Shown piece by piece: positions 40,385 through 48,330 of a stretch of DNA of 64,000 bases. This stretch comes from JBFLXB01 sp964570625 (GTDB lineage: Bacteria > Nitrospirota > Nitrospiria > 2-01-FULL-66-17), in NCBI GenBank assembly GCA_964570625.1, contig CAZMYW010000009.1:49056-113055 (forward strand), written 5' to 3'. The notes beneath the pieces were generated by a model, which saw only the letters and a list, made by a program, of their open reading frames with translations, made no database searches and was not told where the DNA came from. Numbering within the stretch: position 1 is the first letter of the stretch; every line of letters starts with the position of its first letter. Made by a program: the position numbers and the translations under genes.

Positions 40385-41446
40385 ATGGGACTCGACACAC
40401 ACGTTGACGGCGTCATCGAACCGATCTCGTACGATGGGGTCGGCATGGCGGAGCCGCAGGGCGAGCAACGGGCCCCGGACCACGAGCTGCTGGACGCCTA
40501 CTCGCGCGCGGTCACGGGCACGGCGGATCGCGTAAGTCCCTCGGTGGTCAATATCGACGTGCACCGCCAAGTGACCGCACCGGGCGGTCGCTCGCAGCGC
40601 GGCTCATTCGAGCCCCAGGGAAGCGGATCGGGGTTTCTCTTCACCCCCGACGGCTTCATTTTGACCAACAGCCACGTGGTACGCGGCGCGGATCGGTTGG
40701 CCGTGACGTTATTCGACGGTCGTCACGCGGAAGCGGACCTGGTCGGCGACGATCCGGACACGGATCTGGCCGTGATCCGCGTGGACGGGCCGGGGCTCCC
40801 CGCCGTGACGTTCGCCGACTCACACGCGCTCCGCGTGGGACAATTGGCGATCGCCATCGGTAACCCGTACGGCTTTCAATGTACGGTCACGGCCGGCGTG
40901 GTCAGCGCGCTTGGCCGCTCGCTTCGATCGACCTCCGGACGGCTGATCGACAACGTGATCCAGACCGACGCGGCGCTCAACCCCGGCAACTCCGGCGGTC
41001 CGCTGGTGGACAGCCGCAGCCGGGTGATTGGCGTGAACACCGCGGTCATTCGCCCAGCTCAGGGGATTTGTTTTGCGATCGGCATCAACACCGCGGCGTT
41101 CGTGGCGGGCCGACTGATCAAAGACGGCCGCATCACGCGCGGCTACCTGGGTCTCGCAGGCCAAGACACGCCCCTGCACCGTCGCGTGGTGCGTTTTCAC
41201 GAACTCGCGGTCGAGCGCGGCATCCTGGTCGCGTCGGTTGAGCCCGACAGCCCGGCCGAACGTGCGGGCGTGCTCCCGGGCGATGTCATCGTCGCCTTCG
41301 CCGAACACCCGGTTGACGGGATCGACTCGCTCCATCGGCTGCTGGTCGACACCGCCGTGGGTGTCGCCTCGACTCTGACGCTGATCCGAAGGACCGACAA
41401 ACTTACGATGAGGATCGTCCCGGAAGCCTCCCGGCTTCGCCAGTAA
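40385..41446 (+). CDS. HtrA/DegP-like serine protease with PDZ domain, no signal peptide
   Basis: 353 aa; ATG at 40445 is a possible alternative start. The trypsin-like domain has the His in LTNSHVVRGAD (near 97), the Asp in DTDLAVIRVDG (near 126) and the Ser in NPGNSGGPLVD (near 202), so the triad is intact. One C-terminal PDZ domain follows (PAERAGVLPGDVIVAF). I see no signal peptide or membrane anchor, unlike most DegP/DegQ/DegS proteins, which suggests a cytoplasmic location. Confidence 0.88.
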   Translation: MGLDTHVDGVIEPISYDGVGMAEPQGEQRAPDHELLDAYSRAVTGTADRVSPSVVNIDVHRQVTAPGGRSQRGSFEPQGSGSGFLFTPDGFILTNSHVVRGADRLAVTLFDGRHAEADLVGDDPDTDLAVIRVDGPGLPAVTFADSHALRVGQLAIAIGNPYGFQCTVTAGVVSALGRSLRSTSGRLIDNVIQTDAALNPGNSGGPLVDSRSRVIGVNTAVIRPAQGICFAIGINTAAFVAGRLIKDGRITRGYLGLAGQDTPLHRRVVRFHELAVERGILVASVEPDSPAERAGVLPGDVIVAFAEHPVDGIDSLHRLLVDTAVGVASTLTLIRRTDKLTMRIVPEASRLRQ

Positions 41447-41495
41447 GTCCGCGGAATCAGCGGCGTCACCCCGAGGCCCCGTGCCTTCATGACGA

Positions 41496-41777
41496 ATGAC
41501 TGACCAGGAGGACACCGATCTCGACGAACTGCTCGGCCGCACGCGCTGCGCACGGTGCGGGCAGATCCTCCACGGGGAAATCGAATGCCCGTTCTGCGCC
41601 AACTTTCCCGAACCGTCGCACGCCCATCGCCTGCCGACGTGGGTTTTTGTCACGGCGTGTTTTCTCACCTCTCCGCTCAGTCTGCCGGTGGTGCTCTCGA
41701 CCAAGCGGCTCACCGGTCCGCAAAAGGCCCTGGCCGCGTCAGGCATGCTGGGGTGGTTCGGCCTGTGGTGGATCTAA
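41496..41777 (+). CDS. Small zinc-ribbon membrane protein
   Basis: 93 aa. Residues 18-35 carry CARC and CPFC knuckles separated by ten residues, followed by two hydrophobic segments (VFVTACFLTSPLSLPVVL and ALAASGMLGWFGLWW). Topology suggests a cytoplasmic zinc ribbon on a membrane hairpin. Function unknown. The gene ends where repeat copy 4 begins. Confidence 0.6.
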   Translation: MTDQEDTDLDELLGRTRCARCGQILHGEIECPFCANFPEPSHAHRLPTWVFVTACFLTSPLSLPVVLSTKRLTGPQKALAASGMLGWFGLWWI

Positions 41778-41900
41778 CAGGCTGCTGAAAAAGTCCGTCT
41801 GCGGCGTTCTCGGTCGTCGGAAATCCTCGCGTACGACCCAGTACGCTCCGGGTTCCTCCTCCCTGCGGCCTTGCAGCCGGAACTTTTTGAGCAGCCTGCT
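41778..41900. repeat. Intergenic palindromic repeat copy 4 (variant arms)
   Basis: Outer arms are CAGGCTGCTGAAAAAGTCCG and CCGGAACTTTTTGAGCAGCC, unlike the GAGCCCGTTC arms of the other copies, but the centre (TCTGCGGCGTTCTC, GTACGACCCAGTACGCTCCG) is related. The A/T-rich arm could act as a terminator. Confidence 0.8.
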
Positions 41901-41990
41901 GTACCTTCGAGGTTTTCAGTATCCTGTGGATTGCTTGACAGGCTTTCTGTACCGCCCGTAGAATCGTTCTCCGACGCGGCGCAGACAGAC

Positions 41991-43316
41991 ATGGCTCAGA
42001 CTTCACCGGAATTAACCGTCATCGGCGGCGGCTTGGCGGGCTGCGAAGCCGCCTGGCAGGCGGCCGAGCGCGGCGTCACCGTCGCGCTGTACGAGATGCG
42101 GCCGACGCGGCCCACCGCCGCGCACAAGACCGATCAACTCGCGGAACTGGTCTGCTCCAACTCGTTGGGCTCATCGGAGATCACCAACGCGGCTGGGATC
42201 TTGAAGGAAGAAATGCGGCGACTGGGCTCGCTCGTGGTCCGCGTGGCCGACACCTGCCGCGTGCCGGCCGGCGCGGCCCTGGCGGTGGATCGCACGGAAT
42301 TCGCGGCGCGCATCACCAAGGAAATCTCCACGCATCCGAATATCACCGTCCGGCGCGAGGAGATGCCGGAGGTCCCCGCCGACGGCCCCGTGATCGTTGC
42401 CACCGGTCCGTTGACGTCCGACACGCTGGCCGGGTCGCTCAAGAAACTCACCAAAGCCGAACGCCTGTATTTCTTCGACGCGATTTCGCCGATCGTGGAC
42501 GGCGACACCGTCGACCGATCGGTCGTGTTCGCGGCGTCGCGCTACAACAAGGGCGGCGACGATTACCTCAACTGCCCGATGACCGAGGCCGAATACGACG
42601 TCTTCTACGCGGCGTTGATCGCGGCGGAAAAGGTACCGGTCCGGGAATTCGAGAAAACGCCGTACTTCGAAGGCTGTATGCCGATCGAGGTCCAGGCGGA
42701 TCGCGGCCGGCAGACCCTGCTCTTCGGTCCTATGAAACCGGTCGGCCTGGTCGATCCGCGCACGGGTAAACGCCCCTTCGCCGTGGTGCAGTTGCGGCCG
42801 GAAGACATGCACGGCCAATCGTACAACCTGGTGGGGTTTCAGACCAAACTCAAGTGGCCGGAGCAAAAACGCGTGTTCCGCTTGATCCCGGGGTTGGCGC
42901 AAACGGAGTTTTTGCGCTTCGGGAGTCTGCACCGCAACACGTTCATCAACGCGCCGTTGTTGCTTCGCGAGACCCTGCAACTCCGGTACGATCCGCGGAT
43001 CTTCTTTGCGGGCCAGATCGTCGGCGTGGAAGGGTATACCGAATCGGCGGGCATGGGCTTGTTGGCGGGGATCAACGCGGCGCATCTGCTGCAACACAAG
43101 CCGCTGCTCATCCCGCCGCCGACCACCACGCTGGGAACCTTGATCACGTACCTTACCACCAGCGACCCTCGGCACTTCCAACCCATGAACGTCAACCTGG
43201 GCCTGTTCCCGCCGCTCCCCGCTCGCATCGTGCAGCGGGACGTGCGACGGCAGAAGATCGTTGACCGCGCGTTGGCCGACCTCGACCGGTGGAAGACCCA
43301 GTCACTCGCGTCTTAA
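41991..43316 (+). CDS. trmFO: tRNA (uracil-54-C5)-methyltransferase, folate-dependent
   Basis: 441 aa from the ATG at 41991; an upstream in-frame start lies in repeat copy 4. FAD-binding GGGLAGCEAAWQAAERG opens the protein, TCRVPAGAALAVDR and NSLGSSEI follow, and VGVEGYTESAGMGLLAG is near the C-terminus. It makes m5U54 in tRNA using methylene-tetrahydrofolate. It overlaps xerC by 28 nt. Confidence 0.96.
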   Translation: MAQTSPELTVIGGGLAGCEAAWQAAERGVTVALYEMRPTRPTAAHKTDQLAELVCSNSLGSSEITNAAGILKEEMRRLGSLVVRVADTCRVPAGAALAVDRTEFAARITKEISTHPNITVRREEMPEVPADGPVIVATGPLTSDTLAGSLKKLTKAERLYFFDAISPIVDGDTVDRSVVFAASRYNKGGDDYLNCPMTEAEYDVFYAALIAAEKVPVREFEKTPYFEGCMPIEVQADRGRQTLLFGPMKPVGLVDPRTGKRPFAVVQLRPEDMHGQSYNLVGFQTKLKWPEQKRVFRLIPGLAQTEFLRFGSLHRNTFINAPLLLRETLQLRYDPRIFFAGQIVGVEGYTESAGMGLLAGINAAHLLQHKPLLIPPPTTTLGTLITYLTTSDPRHFQPMNVNLGLFPPLPARIVQRDVRRQKIVDRALADLDRWKTQSLAS

Positions 43317-44221
43317 CGATCCTTGAAACGGAGCGCGCGGCGTCGCCCGAGACCCTTCGGGCCTACCGGTCCGATCTCCGGCAATTCGCGGCGTTTCTGC
43401 GCGACCCTGATCAAACGATGGATGCCTCAACGCCTTCGGACGATCGGCCCCTCGCCGATCCTGCGCGGCTCGTGGCGGTCACTCGTCTGGACATCCGCGG
43501 GTACCTCGCGTATTTGAATCGGCGCGGGGTGAAGAAGTCGTCGGTCATGAGAAAACTGGCTGCCATCCGCACGTTGTACCGCTATTTGTGGCGCGACGGC
43601 ACCATCCCGACCAGCCCGGCCCTCGGGGTTTCGACCCCGAAACAAGACAAGCCGTTGCCGCGGGCCCTGTCGGTTGATGCGGCCAAGGCCGTCGTGGAAA
43701 CACCGCAGGGGACCGGCGCGCGCGCGGTGCGTGATCGCGCGGTCCTCGAGACCTTCTATTCCACCGGCGCGCGGTTGTCCGAGTTGACGGCCCTCAACGT
43801 GGGCGACATCGAATGGGAGGCCGGGGTGGTGCGATTGTTCGGCAAAGGGCGCAAAGAGCGGATCGTCCCCATCGGTTCCAAGGCCTTGTCCGCGATCCGC
43901 GCCTACCTCGACGCGCTGCCGAGCCGGCACAACGGGGCGCTCTTCATCGGAGAGTCCGGGCGCCGGTTGTCGAGCCGCACGATCGCACGCATCGTCACCG
44001 CCGCGGGGCGCACCGCGGGCGAACCGGAGACCAGCCCGCACACGTTGCGGCACAGTTTCGCCACCCACTTGCTCGAAGGCGGCGCGGATCTCCGCGCGAT
44101 CCAGGAAATGCTGGGCCACGCGTCGCTCGCTACCACCCAGCGCTACACCCACCTGACGGTCGATCACTTGATGAACGTGTACGACAAGGCCCATCCCCGG
44201 GCGCGGCGCAAAGTCTCATGA
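43289..44221 (+). CDS. xerC: Tyrosine recombinase XerC
   Basis: 310 aa, GTG start inside trmFO. An N-terminal SAM-like core-binding domain is followed by the catalytic domain with Arg in GARLSELTAL, Lys in GKGRKERIVP, HTLRHSFATH, and Tyr in TTQRYTHLTV. With XerD it resolves chromosome dimers at dif. The trmFO-xerC-hslV-hslU order is a conserved housekeeping context, so this is not a mobile-element integrase. Confidence 0.93.
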   Translation: MEDPVTRVLTILETERAASPETLRAYRSDLRQFAAFLRDPDQTMDASTPSDDRPLADPARLVAVTRLDIRGYLAYLNRRGVKKSSVMRKLAAIRTLYRYLWRDGTIPTSPALGVSTPKQDKPLPRALSVDAAKAVVETPQGTGARAVRDRAVLETFYSTGARLSELTALNVGDIEWEAGVVRLFGKGRKERIVPIGSKALSAIRAYLDALPSRHNGALFIGESGRRLSSRTIARIVTAAGRTAGEPETSPHTLRHSFATHLLEGGADLRAIQEMLGHASLATTQRYTHLTVDHLMNVYDKAHPRARRKVS

Positions 44222-44760
44222 CCTTGCGCATCCGATCGACCACGGTGTTGTGCGTGCGCCTCGACGGCGAGGTCGCCATGGGGAGCGACGGCCAGGTGAC
44301 CATGGGCACCACCGTGATGAAGTCCAACGCGCGTAAGCTCCGGCGGATGGGCAACGACAAGGTCATCGCGGGTTTTGCCGGGTCCACCGCCGACGCGCTG
44401 GCGCTGTTCGACAAGTTCGAGACCAAGCTGTCCGAGTACCGCGGCAATCTCAGCCGAGCGGCCGTGGAGTTGGCCAAAGATTGGCGCACGGATAGGGTCC
44501 TTCGCCGCCTCGAGGCGTTGCTCGCGGTCGCGGATCTGACCAGCTCCTTGCTGATCTCAGGCACCGGAGACGTGATCGAACCCGAAGACGGCATTTTGGC
44601 GATCGGATCGGGCGGACCGTACGCCCTGGCCGCGGCGCGCGCTCTGTCGGGCCAGCCGGGCCTGACCGCGGAAGTTATCGTGACCCGCGCCATGACCATC
44701 GCGGCGGGCATCGACATCTACACCAACGATTCCATCGTCCTGGAAACGCTGAAGGGATAG
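44218..44760 (+). CDS. hslV: ATP-dependent protease subunit HslV
   Basis: 180 aa, overlapping xerC by 4 nt (ATGA). The catalytic Thr aligns with STTVLCVRLDG, so a seven-residue propeptide (MTLRIRS) must be removed, unlike the enterobacterial form, where Thr follows Met. GSDGQVTMG and GSGGPYALAAARAL are family hallmarks. It forms the proteolytic core with HslU. Confidence 0.95.
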   Translation: MTLRIRSTTVLCVRLDGEVAMGSDGQVTMGTTVMKSNARKLRRMGNDKVIAGFAGSTADALALFDKFETKLSEYRGNLSRAAVELAKDWRTDRVLRRLEALLAVADLTSSLLISGTGDVIEPEDGILAIGSGGPYALAAARALSGQPGLTAEVIVTRAMTIAAGIDIYTNDSIVLETLKG

Positions 44761-44765
44761 ATCCG

Positions 44766-46181
44766 GTGGAACCATCCGCACACGACCTCCCGGAACCCAC
44801 TCAGACGATCGACGATCATACGCCGCGACAGATCGTGGAAGCGTTGGATCGCTACGTGGTCGGGCAGAAGGCCGCGAAGCGCATGGTGGCGATCGCGCTG
44901 CGTAACCGGTGGCGCCGGCGTCGCCTCGCGCCGGATCTGCGCGACGAGGTGCTGCCCAAGAACATCATCATGATGGGGCCCACCGGCGTGGGCAAAACCG
45001 AAATTTCGCGACGGCTTGCCAAACTCGCGCGTGCCCCGTTCTTGAAGGTCGAAGCGTCGAAATTCACCGAAGTGGGATACGTGGGGCGGGACGTGGAGTC
45101 GATGGTCCGGGACCTGGTGGAGTTGGCGATCACCATGGTCAAGACCGAGTCGACCGAACGCGTCAAAGACAAGGCCGCCAAACAGGCGGACGACCGCCTG
45201 CTCGATCTGCTGCTGCCTCCGCCCACGCTGCGGCCCCCCAGCGGTGTCTACGACCCCACCCGGGACCCCGCAGCGCCGCAGGGCTACTCGGATTCGTACG
45301 ACCAGACCCGCGAGAAACTCCGCCAACAACTCCGCGACGGCAAGCTCGAAGAACGGACCGTTGAAGTGGAGGTCAAGGAAAAATCGCCCACGCTGCCGGT
45401 CGGCGTGATCTCCAACGTCGGGATGGAGGAGATGGAGAGCAGTCTGCGCGACATGCTGGGCAACTTCTTCCCCGGGAAGAAGAAACCACGGAAAATGACG
45501 GTGGCTGAAGCGCGCCAGGTGCTGGCGCAAGAGGAAGCCACCAAGCTGATCGATATGGATGAGGTGTCGCGCGAGGCGATTCGCCGCGCGGAGCAGGACG
45601 GCATCATTTTCCTGGACGAAATCGACAAGATCGCCCGGCGCGAGCATGGCATGGGCCCCGACGTGTCGCGGGAGGGAGTGCAGCGCGACCTCTTGCCGAT
45701 CGTCGAAGGTTCCACGGTCACCACCAAACACGGACCGGTCAAGACCGACCACATCCTGTTCATCGCGGCCGGGGCGTTTCACATCAGCAAGCCGTCGGAT
45801 TTGATTCCGGAGCTGCAGGGGCGGTTTCCGCTGCGCGTTGAACTCGACCCGCTGACCAAAGACGACTTCGTCCGGATCCTCACCGAACCCCGCAACGCGC
45901 TGATCCGCCAGTATGTGGCCCTGCTGGCCACCGAAGGCATGGATCTGTCGTTCACGGCCGACGCGATCGAAGAAATCGCCTCGATCGCCGTGTTGGCCAA
46001 CGACCGGATGGAAAACATCGGCGCGCGCCGACTCTTCACGGTCATGGAGCGCCTGCTGGACGTGGTCTCGTTCGACGCCCCCGAGCTGACGGACAAAAAA
46101 CTCGCCATCGACGCGGCATACGTCAAGAAATCGTTGGCCGATGTCGTGAAAGACCAGGACTTGAGCCGATATATCCTGTAG
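44766..46181 (+). CDS. hslU: HslU ATPase subunit of HslUV protease
   Basis: 471 aa, GTG start 5 nt after hslV. AAA+ motifs are Walker A GPTGVGKTE (near 75), EVGYVGRDVE pore loop, Walker B IIFLDEIDKIA (near 280), and the C-terminal DVVKDQDLSRYIL that inserts into HslV. The I-domain between the ATPase parts is present. It unfolds substrates for HslV. Confidence 0.97.
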   Translation: MEPSAHDLPEPTQTIDDHTPRQIVEALDRYVVGQKAAKRMVAIALRNRWRRRRLAPDLRDEVLPKNIIMMGPTGVGKTEISRRLAKLARAPFLKVEASKFTEVGYVGRDVESMVRDLVELAITMVKTESTERVKDKAAKQADDRLLDLLLPPPTLRPPSGVYDPTRDPAAPQGYSDSYDQTREKLRQQLRDGKLEERTVEVEVKEKSPTLPVGVISNVGMEEMESSLRDMLGNFFPGKKKPRKMTVAEARQVLAQEEATKLIDMDEVSREAIRRAEQDGIIFLDEIDKIARREHGMGPDVSREGVQRDLLPIVEGSTVTTKHGPVKTDHILFIAAGAFHISKPSDLIPELQGRFPLRVELDPLTKDDFVRILTEPRNALIRQYVALLATEGMDLSFTADAIEEIASIAVLANDRMENIGARRLFTVMERLLDVVSFDAPELTDKKLAIDAAYVKKSLADVVKDQDLSRYIL

Positions 46182-46207
46182 CCGTATGCTTAACCTTGCC
46201 ACAGCGA

Positions 46208-46329
46208 AGCCCGTTCAGGAATACGCCAGCTGCCAGGCGCGGCGAGCACCGGAGCGCAGCGTACTCAGTGCGTACGTGAGCACCGGAAGCGCAGCGGCAA
46301 CGCCGCAGATGGCTATTCATGGACGGGCT
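46208..46329. repeat. Intergenic palindromic repeat copy 5
   Basis: Bounded by AGCCCGTTCAGGAAT and ATTCATGGACGGGCT, with GTACTCAGTGCGTACGTGAG at its centre. It fills the gap between hslU and argB and ends 8 nt before the argB start. Confidence 0.85.
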
Positions 46330-46337
46330 CATAGTTC

Positions 46338-47198
46338 ATGAAGCGACTGATCGAAAAAGCCACCACCCTGGTGGAAGCCCTTCCGTATATACGGGCATTT
46401 GCGGGCAAAACCGTGGTCATCAAATACGGCGGCAACGCGCAGATCGATGACGCGCTCAAGGCCGGGTTCGCCGAAGATGTGGTGCTGATGAAGTACATCG
46501 GCGTCAATCCGGTGGTGGTTCATGGCGGAGGCCCGCAAATCTCCGAGATGATGAAACGTCTCGGCAAAGAGCCCCGGTTCGTGGACGGCGTGCGTGTGAC
46601 CGACCGCGAGACCATGGAGATCGTGGAAATGGTCCTGGGCGGGGTGATCAACAAGGAAATCGTGGAACTCATCTCGCGGCACGGCGGACGAGCCGTGGGG
46701 CTCAGCGGGAAAGACGGCCGGTTGATCACCGCCAAACCCCTCAAGCCCACGGGCGCCAAACGCGTGGATCTGGGACAGGTGGGCGACGTCGAATCGATCG
46801 ACCCGCAACTCCTGAACGGGCTGACGTCGAACCGCTACATTCCGGTGATCGCGCCCATCGGCGTGGATCGCAAGGGCCGGACGTACAACATCAACGCCGA
46901 CCTGGTGGCCAGCGCGGTCGCCCGCGCGCTGAAAGCCGAAAAACTCTTGGTCCTGACGGACGTCACCGGCATCAAAGACGCCAAGGGTCGGCTGATCCCC
47001 ACGCTTTCGCGCAAAGAGATCCAACGGTTGATCAAAGCCGGCACCATCACCTCCGGCATGCTCCCCAAGGTCCAGGCCTGCCTCACCGCGGTGGAAGGCG
47101 GCGTGGCCAAAGCCCACATTATTGACGGCCGCGTGCCGCATGCCTTATTGTTGGAAATCTTCACGAAGGAGGGCATCGGCACCGAAATCATCGCCTGA
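46338..47198 (+). CDS. argB: Acetylglutamate kinase
   Basis: 286 aa. Amino-acid kinase motifs are TVVIKYGGNAQ, VVVHGGGPQI, VGLSGKDG and LVLTDVTGIKD, with ITSGM-type substrate residues near the C-terminus (TSGMLPKV). It phosphorylates N-acetylglutamate, the second step of arginine synthesis. The N-terminal helix (KRLIEKATTLVEALPYI) is of the arginine-inhibited hexameric type. Confidence 0.96.
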   Translation: MKRLIEKATTLVEALPYIRAFAGKTVVIKYGGNAQIDDALKAGFAEDVVLMKYIGVNPVVVHGGGPQISEMMKRLGKEPRFVDGVRVTDRETMEIVEMVLGGVINKEIVELISRHGGRAVGLSGKDGRLITAKPLKPTGAKRVDLGQVGDVESIDPQLLNGLTSNRYIPVIAPIGVDRKGRTYNINADLVASAVARALKAEKLLVLTDVTGIKDAKGRLIPTLSRKEIQRLIKAGTITSGMLPKVQACLTAVEGGVAKAHIIDGRVPHALLLEIFTKEGIGTEIIA

Positions 47199-47226
47199 TT
47201 GTTTTCGCGCATGCCCGCCAAGTCTG

Positions 47227-47343
47227 GCCGTTGAGAGGAGGCCAGATGCCAGGCGGAGCAAGGAAGCCTCCCGGAGCGTACTGAGTCGTACGTGAGGATA
47301 GGCTTCCGCAGCGACAACGCAGCAGATGGCCCCCTATCGACGG
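47227..47343. repeat. Intergenic palindromic repeat copy 6 (diverged)
   Basis: CCAGATGCCAGGCGGAGCAA, GTACTGAGTCGTACGTGAG and AGCAGATGGCCCCCTATCGA are recognisable; the outer arms are degraded. It ends 7 nt before tRNA-Leu(CAA). Confidence 0.75.
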
Positions 47344-47350
47344 ATCAGAC

Positions 47351-47436
47351 GCCGAAGTGGTGGAATGGCAGACACGGCGGACTCAAAATCCGCTGAGCGC
47401 AAGCTCGTGGGGGTTCAACTCCCCCCTTCGGCACCA
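47351..47436 (+). tRNA. tRNA-Leu (anticodon CAA)
   Basis: 86 nt class II tRNA with acceptor GCCGAAG/CTTCGGC, anticodon arm GCGGA-CTCAAAA-TCCGC, long variable arm, T-loop GTTCAACTC, and encoded CCA. It reads UUG. The first 25 nt and the 3' end are nearly identical to tRNA-Leu(GAG) at 30902. From here to 47517 I see nothing else. Confidence 0.93.
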
Positions 47437-47517
47437 ACCTTTCTTTCGTCCTCCGACTCCTGACGTGTAACCCCCAAACCAGCCCCCAGCGGCCGCACGA
47501 CTAGCCGAATTCCCTTC

Positions 47518-47552
47518 GAGTGTTATGATTTCGCATGGTGTCGCGAGACGTG
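47518..47552 (+). promoter_or_regulatory. Shared promoter/leader motif, copy A
   Basis: GAGTGTTATGATTTCGCATG then GTGTCGCGAGACGTG. It matches 50185-50219 at about 28 of 35 positions, including a -10-like TATGAT at 47524-47529. Confidence 0.55.
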
Positions 47553-48314
47553 ATGAGTCAGTTACACAGTTGTCGAGGGTCCAGACTGTATCTTCTGAGT
47601 CTGTTGATCGTTGCGGGAAGTCTTGTTGCAGGCTGCGCTTCGCTGACCCAGCAGCAGGCAGAACAGCAGGTTGCCGGCCAAAAGGTCCAGGATGCCCTGA
47701 CCAAACAAACCGCCACGAATCAAGAACTGGAAGCGAAACTCGCCAAACTCCAGTTGGTCGTGCTGGAAAATGACGCCAAAAACAAAGAACTCGGCCGCAA
47801 ACTCGATGAAGCCATTTTAGAAGTGGTCCGGGCCAAAGCAAAACTGCGAAGTTTGGAGAGCAAGGCAGAGGCGGTTTCAACGCTCGCGGAAGGAGAGATC
47901 GCGCTCAAAGCATTGAAGGCGAGTGGTTCAGGATCCGCCAACGACCCTGACTTCCTCCAGGCCGAACAGCTCCTGAAGGCGAGCGGCTTGGAATTGAAGA
48001 AAGAGAACTACGGAGGGGCCTTGTACCTCGCCACCCAGGCGAAAAGCACCATCAATCAGGGTCAGGAGCGATCCACCGGACGGGACAAGACGCCCATGTT
48101 GGCGGGCGAGACGGCATTCGCCACACCTCTCCCGCTTCGACTGGTCAGCGCGAGCAAGGTCAGAGAAGGCCCGGGTCTGGATTTCAAGGTCCTGATCACG
48201 CTGCCGGACGGCACAGCGCTCGATGGCCATTCTTACAAGGGACCGTGGGTGCGGGTGAGCACCGATGACGGTCGCGGCGGCTGGGTGTACTACAGTCTGA
48301 TCGACGCGCGATAA
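47553..48314 (+). CDS. Lipoprotein with coiled coil and SH3-like domain
   Basis: 253 aa from the ATG at 47553, preferred to the ATG at 47535 because that one sits at the expected transcription start. The signal peptide has lipobox LVAGC. Residues 25-95 are a Gln/Lys-rich coiled coil, followed by a short helical region, and the C-terminal 65 residues form an SH3b-like domain (VREGPGLDFKVLITLPDG, GPWVRVSTDDGRGGWVY). SH3b domains often bind cell wall peptides. It is convergent with the diguanylate cyclase gene, 16 nt away. Confidence 0.8.
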   Translation: MSQLHSCRGSRLYLLSLLIVAGSLVAGCASLTQQQAEQQVAGQKVQDALTKQTATNQELEAKLAKLQLVVLENDAKNKELGRKLDEAILEVVRAKAKLRSLESKAEAVSTLAEGEIALKALKASGSGSANDPDFLQAEQLLKASGLELKKENYGGALYLATQAKSTINQGQERSTGRDKTPMLAGETAFATPLPLRLVSASKVREGPGLDFKVLITLPDGTALDGHSYKGPWVRVSTDDGRGGWVYYSLIDAR

Positions 48315-48330
48315 CGACGGGTTCGGTCGG

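Noticed and set aside
43289..44221. Phage or island integrase next to tRNA genes
   Set aside because: The recombinase lies in the conserved trmFO-xerC-hslVU context, and neither tRNA-Leu 3' end is duplicated nearby as an attachment site.
44718..46202. 494-codon minus-strand frame opposite hslU
   Set aside because: Antisense to hslU, whose motifs are unmistakable.
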